DNA of 6,418 nucleotides from Nitrososphaerales archaeon. Lineage in GTDB: Archaea > Thermoproteota > Nitrososphaeria > Nitrososphaerales > Nitrososphaeraceae. Position numbers and translations under genes: made by a program. The notes under the pieces were generated by a model that did not search any database, was not told where the DNA came from, and was given only the letters and a program-made list of their open reading frames with translations. Positions 1 to 5,523 of this stretch are shown piece after piece. Location of the stretch: NCBI GenBank assembly GCA_029237515.1, contig JARBAV010000107.1, positions 1-6,418 of the forward strand. Direction: 5' to 3'. Within the stretch, counting starts at the first letter, position 1, and the number at the start of each line of letters is the position of its first letter.

Positions 1-468
1 TCTTAAACCCAATTTCAAAAATCTGTAATTCAATAATCTTAAAATTGTCTTTTGTGTTATCCTTCTAGGGCTATCATTATTCCTACTAGATTGTTCCAAG
101 CTTGAGTTATAGGATTCTATTTGTCTTCTTACGTATGATGGCCAATATTCATGGTCGTCATATACAAAGGGAATATCTATCTCTGATACCATCTTTGCAG
201 AAAAAATATTATGAGCGTGAACGATATCTGGCCTAGCTTCACGTACAATTTTCTTGAGTTGCTTTTTAACACAATACCAATAATAAGGAAAAGCGCGCCG
301 CGCTCGTGGTGTCCAATTTATTTCATATATTTTTGAAAAGACACTATTGCCAGTATGTGACGGTAACCCTGCAAAAAATACTTGATAATTACGATTTAGT
401 GCACTAATGGCAGATTTCTCTATTCTCCAATCTGGCAGCGCGTAATCAGATAAATGGAGAACTCTCAA
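1..468 (-). CDS. Glycosyltransferase family 4-like protein, N-terminal part (runs off left edge)
   Basis: This is the first 156 residues of a GT-B fold, GT4-type glycosyltransferase. Such enzymes transfer a sugar from a nucleotide-sugar to an acceptor at the inner membrane face, typically for surface polysaccharide or protein glycosylation. The sequence shows the Rossmann-like acceptor domain: a first strand RVLHLSDY (2-9), then RPDIVHAHN (79-87), then IPFVYDDHEYW (99-109), which matches the usual 'DiVHaH ... P.vyd.HE' pattern. The donor-binding C-terminal half lies beyond position 1. An in-frame TAA at 481-483 leaves only five codons before RVLH. TTG at 466-468 is the only plausible start and gives the expected family N-terminus. 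An A/T box about 26 bases upstream suggests a leaderless or nearly leaderless transcript. A Ser/Asn/Arg-rich stretch (117-136) lies between strand elements. The exact sugar and acceptor cannot be told. Confidence 0.88.
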   Translation of the reverse strand, partial: MRVLHLSDYALPDWRIEKSAISALNRNYQVFFAGLPSHTGNSVFSKIYEINWTPRARRAFPYYWYCVKKQLKKIVREARPDIVHAHNIFSAKMVSEIDIPFVYDDHEYWPSYVRRQIESYNSSLEQSSRNNDSPRRITQKTILRLLNYRFLKLGLR

Positions 469-490
469 CGGTGATGTATATTAGAACTCT

Positions 491-500
491 GTTTTTTAAC
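491..500 (-). promoter_or_regulatory. Putative TATA box of the glycosyltransferase gene
   Basis: Read on the minus strand this is GTTAAAAAAC, centred about 27 bases upstream of the TTG start at 468. That is the spacing expected for an archaeal box A serving a leaderless mRNA. It is supported by position and composition only; no clear BRE is seen. Confidence 0.3.
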
Positions 501-676
501 ATATCGCAGCAGTCAGCTTTGATAGGTGTAGGGTCTTGGATACATTTCCCATCAGCCCTCGAGTAACTCTTCAGTAATATAATATGACATGATTCCTCAG
601 ATTTCATGGGTTATTTATATTATTAGACGTAAAAAGGAAACCTTCATGTGAAGAAGAGCTGGATAATGATCAATAC

Positions 677-685
677 ATTATATAT
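677..685 (+). promoter_or_regulatory. Putative TATA box of the Asp-box protein gene
   Basis: ATTATATAT here would place the transcript start near 707, giving a leader of roughly 37 bases before the ATG at 744. A second A/T-rich stretch (TTTATATTA at 614-622) is an alternative and would give a leader of about 100 bases. The predicted 5' end coincides with a small hairpin, TGATGG-AAAAA-CCATCA (705-721). Confidence 0.35.
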
Positions 686-743
686 CTCATCTTTCATGAA
701 GACGTGATGGAAAAACCATCATCATTATGTAAGAGTTATTGCG

Positions 744-1163
744 ATGGTAATATTGGCGGCGATCGGAACGGCTGCAGCAACCTCATTAGTAGTACAAGAA
801 GTAAGAGCTCCAGCCTCGATTAGACAAGCACCTCCTGCTATTACAGGGGATAATGTCTACGTAGCTTGGTGGACTAATAACACTGTGAATGGCAACAATG
901 AAGTATTGTTTAGGGCATCGACCGATGGCGGTGCAAGTTTCGCAAATAAGACTAACCTGAGCAATACAACTGATTCAGATTCAGAGAGGGTAGAAGTAGA
1001 TGCCGACGAAGATAGTGTAGTAATCACGTGGTGGGAGACAAATCAGACAGATGAACCACCGGTTATGAGAGTTAGCAGCGATAATGGAGTAACATTTGGA
1101 CCCATTCTGAAACTATCATCTAATGGGACTATCGGAGAAACAGTAGACGGAGAAGAGGACTGA
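744..1163 (+). CDS. Short secreted sialidase-like (BNR/Asp-box repeat) protein
   Basis: This 139-residue protein begins with a hydrophobic Ala-rich stretch (residues 2-17), which looks like a signal peptide or N-terminal anchor. Two beta-propeller style units follow, each with an aromatic strand (VYVAWW 38-43; VVITWW 92-97) and an Asp-box (STDGGASF 59-66; SSDNGVTF 111-118). Six N-x-S/T sequons (Asn45, 68, 71, 74, 100, 127) fit a glycosylated cell-surface protein. The tail is acidic (EED). Proteins with this repeat style in Nitrososphaeria are usually several times longer, with more repeats. This copy has only two and could not close a propeller alone, so it may be an internally deleted copy or may assemble with others. 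No catalytic sialidase triad is visible, so calling it an enzyme is not justified. ATG 744 is chosen because an in-frame TGA lies at 705-707, but it leaves no basic n-region. An upstream non-ATG start or a lost 5' end is possible. Confidence 0.7.
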   Translation: MVILAAIGTAAATSLVVQEVRAPASIRQAPPAITGDNVYVAWWTNNTVNGNNEVLFRASTDGGASFANKTNLSNTTDSDSERVEVDADEDSVVITWWETNQTDEPPVMRVSSDNGVTFGPILKLSSNGTIGETVDGEED

Positions 1164-1237
1164 GGATAGACTGGATGAAAGCTACTCGCATTCGTGGAAG
1201 TAAGAATAGAAATTAAATATACTGCCTAGGATATTAT

Positions 1238-1369
1238 CTATTTTTTTATTTTCATTCCGGGCCGCTTGATCTCATTTCCTTTAGTTATCAATCTTGTCTT
1301 TGAATTGCAAGCAGAATAATCCCCTCTTCTGGATAATATACAATCCGATTCTGAATCTGCGGGGATCAT
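1238..1369 (-). CDS. Doubtful 43-residue basic ORF
   Basis: ATG 1369 to TAG 1238 gives a 43-residue peptide with two Cys (10 and 22) and a lysine-rich end (RPGMKIKK). A GTG three codons upstream is an alternative start; an in-frame TAA lies just before that. I do not recognise it. No good TATA box sits at the expected distance, and open frames of this length are common by chance at this base composition. The opposite strand in the same place may be a relic of an Asp-box repeat, so at most one of the two readings is meaningful. Confidence 0.2.
   Translation of the reverse strand: MIPADSESDCILSRRGDYSACNSKTRLITKGNEIKRPGMKIKK
1241..1252 (+). terminator. T-tract terminator of the Asp-box protein gene
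   Basis: A run of seven T, one A, then further T residues lies about 80 bases after the stop at 1163. Archaeal RNA polymerase commonly terminates at such U-rich tracts without a hairpin. No stem precedes it. Confidence 0.35.
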
Positions 1370-1607
1370 TGCTATCACGGATGTTTATGTTCACATTCTA
1401 TTGCCTGGGGTCATCTGAATTATTATTTAGCTTTTAGATGATCAGTCAATATCATTCATCCTGCAAGTCTTGGTCAGACTAGAATAAGGCATTTTCATAC
1501 TTTTCATACTTTGAGTTCATATTAGTTGATTTTGAACGAATCAACCAAACCAATAATGGTCGTTAGGATGCAATACTACAGGTAGAACCCCTCTTTTGTT
1601 CTTGAAA

Positions 1608-1618
1608 TTAATTATAAC
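1608..1618 (+). promoter_or_regulatory. Putative TATA box of the small zinc protein gene
   Basis: TTAATTATAAC, preceded by a purine-rich TGAAA that could act as a BRE, is centred about 36 bases before ATG 1649. This predicts a very short leader of about 8 bases. No Shine-Dalgarno sequence lies in front of the ATG. Confidence 0.35.
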
Positions 1619-1648
1619 CTTAATAGGATATTTTGTATATTAGTAATT

Positions 1649-1864
1649 ATGCCTAGAAGTACCGGTAGACAAAAAAACGAAAATAATCAGGTACTTGAGA
1701 CTCGAGAATCTAAGTCACACGAGCAAAAAGAAGACATACTACCAGAGCAATTAGATTTCGAGATAGAATGCCCAAGATGCAAAGATATTATGGAGCTTTT
1801 TTCAGAATTTGATTATTTGTCATACTATTGTGATGGCTGTCATTTAGAATTAACCGTTCACTAA
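1649..1864 (+). CDS. Small CxxC/CxxC zinc-ribbon-like protein
   Basis: This 71-residue protein has a charged, Gln/Glu/Lys-rich and probably disordered first half (1-36). A C-terminal zinc-binding knuckle pair follows: CPRC (Cys41, Cys44) and CDGC (Cys61, Cys64), separated by 16 residues rich in Phe and Tyr. Four-Cys ribbons of this size are typical small archaeal proteins used in nucleic-acid or protein contacts; the partner cannot be predicted. The start is the only ATG before the ribbon and fits a TATA-driven short-leader transcript. It stands alone, with a likely decayed gene immediately downstream. A run of six T at 1954-1959 could end its transcript. The family is not recognised beyond the ribbon. 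Confidence 0.75.
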   Translation: MPRSTGRQKNENNQVLETRESKSHEQKEDILPEQLDFEIECPRCKDIMELFSEFDYLSYYCDGCHLELTVH

Positions 1865-2132
1865 GTACCACGTTTTATGAGCAGGTAACAACAAACCCCG
1901 CAGCGCTTGGGCATCTCATAAGTTGAGCTTATTATTAAACAATCAAAGTGCGCTTTTTTCTATCACTGCCAGACCAACTATTTAGTGAATTCAAGAAGTA
2001 ACGTAACTAGAAAGTATTTAGAAGAAGTTAGTATTGGGGAGTGCTAATGCTGCCATCGCAGGATTACAAATATCCAAGATCATAAAAGATTTTCTAGAAT
2101 ATATGACAAACTTATCATTGATTAGATGCTAA
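1864..2132 (+). pseudogene. Probable decayed helical protein gene split over three frames
   Basis: Three open stretches in successive plus frames join into one plausible alpha-helical protein. Frame one (1864-1926) reads FYEQVTTNPAALGHLIS then a stop. Frame two (1922-2047) includes TRKYLEEVSIG near its end, then a stop. Frame three (2031-2132) reads SANAAIAGLQISKIIKDFL and ends at TAA 2130. Each junction needs a one-base shift in the same sense, consistent with two small insertions. There is no start codon in the first frame, and the reading begins right at the stop of the zinc protein gene. The heptad-like, Ala/Leu-rich pattern recalls phasin-like or coiled-coil proteins, but I cannot assign a family. 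It could instead be a chance set of open frames. Confidence 0.38.
2098..2105 (+). promoter_or_regulatory. Possible TATA box of the patatin gene
   Basis: AATATATG lies about 80 bases before ATG 2184 and would give a leader of roughly 57 bases. A closer A/T stretch (AGATATAGG at 2161-2169) would start transcription near 2190. That would imply translation from the internal ATG at 2253 instead. The choice cannot be settled by eye. Confidence 0.2.
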
Positions 2133-2183
2133 AGGAAATACGTGTCAAAGAATTGAGAATAGATATAGGAAATTGTTTATGTT

Positions 2184-3917
2184 ATGTTCAAACGACAGAA
2201 ATCAATCAGTATTGATAGAAAACTAGATAAATATTATAAAAGTAAGCATAACATGCCAAAAAGTAGGCCTGTGGCCCCTCAAAGAGCATTAGTCTTTCAG
2301 GGAGGTGGTTCACTGGGAGCATATGAAGCTGGTGTATTTCATGTTTTATATCACTGGATTAAGAAAGATTTATCAGAAGATGAGAATATATTCGACATAA
2401 TTGCCGGCACTTCAATAGGTGCGATTAATGCTTCTATAATTGTAAATCATTTTCTAGAAAATAAATCAAACGATACCAGTTCAAAAGAAGAGTTACCTAG
2501 GAAAGTACTGAAATATTGGGAAGGATCTCCAGAAAGATTATTAGATTTTTGGAAAAAAATTTCTTCAAATTCTATCCTAGATTATCCTTTGCTTTTATTT
2601 AAGAATACCTGGGATTATTATAAACAACTATCTACCCAAATGTTTCCATACTATAAGAGTTTTATAGATTTAATGATATCTGGAGAGTCTCTAAGAAGAT
2701 ATTACTCTACAAAGAAAAGAATTGTTTTTGGAGAACCACATGTCTTTAGTCCGTTATTCTTTCCCCCCTTTCCTACACCGCTATTTAACAAATTCTTTGA
2801 TTACTTTCCGTCGGCATGGTGGTATCAATATAGTAGCCAGCCATTGAAAGAGTTTATTCTAGAATTTGCGCCTATACTACAATTTGACCATTATGAAGGT
2901 GGAGGCATAAAGACCGATATTGATCATAGGGAACCAAGACTTCTTTTGGTTGCAGCAAATATCAAAACTGGCCAGCCCGAAACATTTGACAGTTACGGCA
3001 AAAATGATATTACAATAAATCATGTTCTTGCTAGCGCTGCTATACCTATCAACTATTCGTACATCGAAATTAATGGGGATAAATATTGGGACGGAGGAAT
3101 ACTGAGTAATACTCCTGTGAGAGAATTAATTAGCAGCCATAGAACATTTTGGAAAAAAGATGATAGTGATGGTGATGATTACGACTCTTCAGCAGATTCT
3201 GAAGGCAAGTTATCTTTTGACCAATGGAATGATTTTTATGAGACACAAAAAACATATTATATTCCAGACCTTTCGTTAACTATAGTTAATTTACATCCCG
3301 AATCAGAAGAAGGAGATCACATACCAACATTATACGATTATGATATGACAAAGGATAGACAAAATGATATTCGTTTTCACGATAAGACCGACTATGACAT
3401 TAAACTAGCACAGGATATCTCTGATTACCATGACTTTGTGAGAGATATGACAATGTTAGCAAATGATGCTATAAAAGAGATCGGAGTCCAGAATAGTGCT
3501 GCAAATAATCTTAAAAAAAGGTTTGAAAAGATACTAAATACCAAACAAAGAACTTTGACGAGAATTACCAATCCAAGATATTTCTCAGATCTTATTTATA
3601 AGAGATTTGATATAGAAGAGGTTATAAAAATACAGAGGAAAGATGATATTCATACCATTTCAGACAAAATATTTGATTTTTCTTCAAATACTATTTTGAA
3701 TTTGATAGAAGAGGGAGAAAAAGATGCATTGAAGGAGATTGTAAAACATGAACTAGATGAAATGGATAAGAACGGTGTAAAGCAAAGAGAAAAAGGAGTC
3801 GATATTAAAAATCAGCTAACAAGGTTTATAGATGATCTAAATATGAAACATACAACTGACGATCTGTATATTATTCGATGTGCAAAAAATGAATTGAATG
3901 AAATTCATCAAATATAG
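2184..3917 (+). CDS. Patatin-like phospholipase / acyl hydrolase, long form
   Basis: This 577-residue lipid acyl hydrolase of the patatin (PNPLA) superfamily cleaves acyl esters with a Ser-Asp dyad. All landmarks are present: the oxyanion loop QGGGSLGAYEAG (39-50), nucleophile elbow GTSIG with Ser77, and catalytic Asp303 in DGG (303-305). Between them lies a long insertion (about 90-250) containing an unusual Phe/Pro/Trp-rich stretch (189-216), which could be a lipid or membrane contact. After the dyad come an acidic Asp/Ser linker (326-340) and a helical, charged C-terminal region (about 390-577). This resembles the DUF3734-type extension found on bacterial and archaeal patatins. There is no signal peptide, so it is probably cytosolic or peripherally membrane-bound. 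ATG 2184 gives a basic 30-residue N-terminus; Met24 (2253) is a credible alternative because conserved sequence begins only near residue 34. The gene is monocistronic and convergent with the minus-strand gene at 3986. The substrate is unclear, because archaeal membranes are ether-linked. Confidence 0.93.
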   Translation: MFKRQKSISIDRKLDKYYKSKHNMPKSRPVAPQRALVFQGGGSLGAYEAGVFHVLYHWIKKDLSEDENIFDIIAGTSIGAINASIIVNHFLENKSNDTSSKEELPRKVLKYWEGSPERLLDFWKKISSNSILDYPLLLFKNTWDYYKQLSTQMFPYYKSFIDLMISGESLRRYYSTKKRIVFGEPHVFSPLFFPPFPTPLFNKFFDYFPSAWWYQYSSQPLKEFILEFAPILQFDHYEGGGIKTDIDHREPRLLLVAANIKTGQPETFDSYGKNDITINHVLASAAIPINYSYIEINGDKYWDGGILSNTPVRELISSHRTFWKKDDSDGDDYDSSADSEGKLSFDQWNDFYETQKTYYIPDLSLTIVNLHPESEEGDHIPTLYDYDMTKDRQNDIRFHDKTDYDIKLAQDISDYHDFVRDMTMLANDAIKEIGVQNSAANNLKKRFEKILNTKQRTLTRITNPRYFSDLIYKRFDIEEVIKIQRKDDIHTISDKIFDFSSNTILNLIEEGEKDALKEIVKHELDEMDKNGVKQREKGVDIKNQLTRFIDDLNMKHTTDDLYIIRCAKNELNEIHQI

Positions 3918-3985
3918 TCTACCTGATCATGATATTTCATGTATTATATAAATAGACATTTATTGCTAATCGAATCCTTGATGGG

Positions 3986-4291
3986 TTAATCTAAATGATC
4001 TTCATTTTTATCTGAGGCAACTTCTATCGTTTTTTGCTTTTCCCTGTTAAGTTCATCAAGTGTCATGGTTTTTGCAGAAGTAATAATATTGCCGTTCTCC
4101 TCGAGGCTTTCCTCTATAGTTAAAACCGCATACTGCGAATTTTTCAATATTTCAATAACCGAGTTATCGTTAATAGGTAGTTGAAGTTCTAACTCTTCTA
4201 ACGGAATCACTGAACCGTAGTCGTCAATGTCGAGCCTGGTGACATTAACCATTTTATTGTTATTGTGAATGCCATTTACCTTAACAAGCAT
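3986..4291 (-). CDS. Acidic 101-residue protein of unknown function
   Basis: I do not recognise this family. The protein is hydrophilic and acidic, with no Cys and no membrane span. The first half looks like beta strands (MLVKVNG, KMVNVTRLDIDDYGSVIP) followed by a segment that may be a small domain (VIEILKNSQYAVLTIEESLE, about 45-64). The C-terminal 30 residues are a charged helix (TLDELNREKQKTIEV) with an acidic tail. Its amino-acid composition is that of a real protein, although frames of about 100 codons occur roughly once by chance in a window of this size and composition. ATG 4291 is the first in-frame Met and lies just 7 bases from a strong nested dyad (4299-4340), which also covers where a TATA box would be expected. 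This is consistent with tight repression or autoregulation. It is convergent with the patatin gene, 68 bases apart. Confidence 0.65.
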   Translation of the reverse strand: MLVKVNGIHNNNKMVNVTRLDIDDYGSVIPLEELELQLPINDNSVIEILKNSQYAVLTIEESLEENGNIITSAKTMTLDELNREKQKTIEVASDKNEDHLD

Positions 4292-4298
4292 AATCCAT

Positions 4299-4340
4299 AT
4301 TGCAATAGAGCATAATCAAACTATTATGCTTTGAGGCAAT
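4299..4340. promoter_or_regulatory. Nested 42-bp dyad, candidate operator over the promoter of the 3986-4291 gene
   Basis: Two perfect inverted pairs share one axis. The inner arms are AGCATAAT (4309-4316) and ATTATGCT (4323-4330) around CAAACT. The outer arms are ATTGC (4299-4303) and GCAAT (4336-4340), each separated from the inner arm by exactly five bases. Two A-T and G-T positions between the arms also pair. The element begins 8 bases upstream of the minus-strand start codon and spans -8 to -49. That covers the expected TATA region, as for a dimeric repressor site. An RNA hairpin in a 5' leader is the alternative. Confidence 0.5.
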
Positions 4341-4405
4341 GACGACGACGATAACTGATACTATCTTGGTTTTGAACAAATTGTCTTTATATCCTAATTT
4401 TTTTG

Positions 4406-4468
4406 AATCTTACTTCTCTATCTTTCTAATCCCCCTTCCTTCATTCCTTTCTTCCATCCATCATACTT
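4406..4468. other. 63-base G-free, pyrimidine-rich tract
   Basis: There is no G on the plus strand over 63 bases, and only a handful of A. It is dominated by C/T clusters such as CCCCCTTCCTTC (4431-4442). It follows a run of seven T (4398-4404). It lies in the gap between the minus gene ending at 4291 and the microgene at 4531. No repeat unit is evident. Its function is unknown. Confidence 0.4.
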
Positions 4469-4503
4469 GACACTAGATCCGATATTGGAGTTATCTGATA
4501 GAT

Positions 4504-4514
4504 GCTAATTATCC
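4504..4514 (+). promoter_or_regulatory. Possible TATA box of the 34-residue membrane peptide gene
   Basis: GCTAATTATCC is centred about 22 bases before ATG 4531, which would suit a leaderless transcript. The match is moderate. Confidence 0.25.
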
Positions 4515-4530
4515 AAACATTTTCACTAGG

Positions 4531-4635
4531 ATGACTATGCCAGCTGTCGCTGCGTACAGTCAGTTTGTATTAGTTTCTATAATAACCATATTGATTGCTA
4601 TAACATTACTGAGCATAGATGTAAAATTGGTCTAA
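4531..4635 (+). CDS. 34-residue single-span membrane microprotein
   Basis: ATG 4531 to TAA 4633 encodes a 34-residue peptide. It has a short N-terminus (MTMPAVAAYSQ), one strongly hydrophobic span (FVLVSIITILIAITLLSI, residues 12-29) and a short tail (DVKLV). The span length and the clean flanks look like a real single-pass membrane peptide rather than random translation. Such peptides often act as small subunits or regulators of membrane complexes, but no partner is visible here. A second ATG is two codons in (4537). An A/T box sits close upstream. The last codons overlap one arm of an inverted repeat (GTAAAATTGGT at 4621-4631 with its complement at 4725-4735). I do not recognise the family. 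Confidence 0.45.
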   Translation: MTMPAVAAYSQFVLVSIITILIAITLLSIDVKLV

Positions 4636-4780
4636 ATACGTTCATTAATTAATAGAGTCCCTTTGACTAGTGACGTACAGCAGACACTAATATAGTTGGC
4701 TGGAGTATTTGCTGTTAAGAATTTACCAATTTTACGAACGTTTCGATTTGCTCCAGAATACATTTATCTTATGTGTTTAT

Positions 4781-4799
4781 CTGACAGTACTACTGTTAG
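4781..4799. repeat. 19-bp imperfect palindrome upstream of the frameshifted zinc gene
   Basis: CTGACAGT - ACT - ACTGTTAG has 7 of 8 positions complementary. It lies about 35 bases upstream of the strong TATA box at 4833, a position suitable for an activator or repressor. A smaller stem, GACT-A5-AGTC, follows at 4803-4815. Confidence 0.3.
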
Positions 4800-4832
4800 T
4801 TTGACTAAAAAAGTCGGGACGCCTTGAAGATG

Positions 4833-4840
4833 TATAAAAA
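4833..4840 (+). promoter_or_regulatory. Strong TATA box of the frameshifted Zn-ribbon gene
   Basis: TATAAAAA is the best archaeal box A match in the window. It predicts initiation near 4862, about ten bases before ATG 4872. A well-formed promoter argues that the gene behind it is, or recently was, expressed. Confidence 0.6.
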
Positions 4841-4871
4841 GAAAGACGTAATAATAACCTCTTCATTTTAA

Positions 4872-4996
4872 ATGATACGATTAAAAAAGGAATCTGCAAA
4901 AACTGTGGTGACGATATTGGTCAAGATAGCGATTCTGAAATGTTTTGTTCGGAACAATGTGGAGTTGAATATCAAATGGAACATGACAAAAAATAA
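4872..4996 (+). CDS. Small Zn-ribbon protein read through a -1 frameshift (or recently frameshifted)
   Basis: ATG 4872 opens MIRLKK and then runs into a meaningless frame. Shifting back one base at A AAA AAG (4883-4889) continues as GICKNCGDDIG and so on, ending at TAA 4994. The joined product is 41 residues with four zinc ligands: Cys9, Cys12, Cys26 and Cys30 (CxxC-x13-CxxxC, the second pair in FCSEQC). That layout matches small archaeal Zn-ribbons such as DUF2116 ('C..CG ... FCS..C'). The zinc frame has no start codon of its own after the upstream TAA at 4834-4836, while the ATG lies six codons before it. Either the site is a programmed -1 shift, or one A was lost from a seven-A run by mutation or sequencing error. 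The zero-frame 71-residue translation (to 5087) is not credible. Confidence 0.6.
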
Positions 4997-5357
4997 TGAC
5001 ATGTTCAATGCGTTATCCTATCCAATACTTATTCTGGTCCGCTATCAAAATGCTCACCTAAAGGCTATCAGACCTTTGACTCCCTGAGTGTCATTCTCGG
5101 TCTTTAAAATATAATTGCCTTCATCTACCACATATCATAGTCCCCGAGTACTGGAACATAGTCGCATACCATGGGATGTTATGTTGCTTCTTTTCCTCCA
5201 ACTACGAGCATCGTCTATGAGCTCGTATCTTTACATCAGATGACTCTCCGATATAGCGTCATCTTTCTAGTTTATCTGATATTTACATACTTTAATTTGA
5301 CAATTGTTTGGACATTGGAAACAATAATAATGGATAACAATTCGGACATTATTTTCT

Positions 5358-5373
5358 ACCCTGTGCACAGGGT
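5358..5373. repeat. Perfect 16-bp GC-rich palindrome
   Basis: ACCCTGTGCACAGGGT is its own reverse complement and is much richer in GC than its surroundings. It could be a binding site for a dimeric protein or the tip of an RNA stem. No adjacent start codon is convincing. Confidence 0.45.
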
Positions 5374-5501
5374 TAGAATAGTATTGCAAGTATGCAAGTG
5401 TATCAGGTCTCTTTTCTATGAGGGGAAAACTAAGCGTCTGCCTAATTTTTCGACACTATGTCACCCTTCGAAGTAAATGAGCAGCTCTAAACATTCTAAA
5501 C

Positions 5502-5521
5502 GTGAGCATCAAATTCCTCAC
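5502..5521 (-). terminator. Hairpin just after the 35-residue basic gene
   Basis: GTGAG and CTCAC pair around a ten-base loop, three bases beyond the stop of the gene at 5524. On the minus strand GTTT follows, a weak U-tract. This is a possible 3' end structure. Confidence 0.25.
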
Positions 5522-5523
5522 AT

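Larger units (their letters stand above)
1164..1648. other. Mostly non-coding interval with doubtful relics
   Basis: This 485-base gap holds a T-tract terminator candidate (1241-1252), a perfect tandem 9-mer TTTTCATAC (1492-1500 and 1501-1509), and a doubtful minus-strand ORF (1238-1369). On the plus strand, frame 1360-1417 reads SDSESAGIIAITDVYV. This loosely resembles the inter-repeat segment of the Asp-box protein upstream (DSDSERVEVDADEDSVVITW), so a decayed repeat unit is conceivable. No other gene could be read in any frame. Confidence 0.4.
4997..5523. other. Gene-poor interval with several inverted repeats
   Basis: No convincing gene is seen in 527 bases. The only long frame (5171-5476, plus) has a chance-like composition. 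Notable structures are a stem TACGAGC/GCTCGTA (5203-5209 with 5221-5227), a stem ATTGTTT/AAACAAT (5303-5309 with 5319-5325), and a perfect palindrome at 5358-5373. Two copies of a GGACATT word occur at 5310-5316 and 5344-5350. A structured RNA is possible but unproven. Confidence 0.4.

Noticed and set aside
4339..4470. 43-codon plus-strand ORF starting inside the dyad
   Set aside because: Its C-terminal half is translated from the G-free pyrimidine tract (Phe/Ser/Leu/Pro only). Its start sits in the likely operator.
4696..4827. 43-codon plus ORF from TTG 4696
   Set aside because: Non-ATG start, no matching promoter, no recognisable motif, and it overlaps the palindrome upstream of the zinc gene.
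4872..5087. 71-codon zero-frame translation from ATG 4872
   Set aside because: After the sixth codon it is the wrong frame of the Zn-ribbon gene. The Cys pattern and sensible stop are in the -1 frame.
5054..5172. Minus-strand reading starting MVCDYVPVLGDYDM and continuing, after a shift, as VDEGNYILKTEN
   Set aside because: The two peptides join fairly smoothly but need a frameshift. They are short and lack any motif; kept only as a possible relic.
5171..5476. 101-codon plus-strand open frame
   Set aside because: Odd composition, no promoter at the expected distance, and it runs through several inverted repeats. About one frame of this length is expected by chance in a window of this size and AT content.
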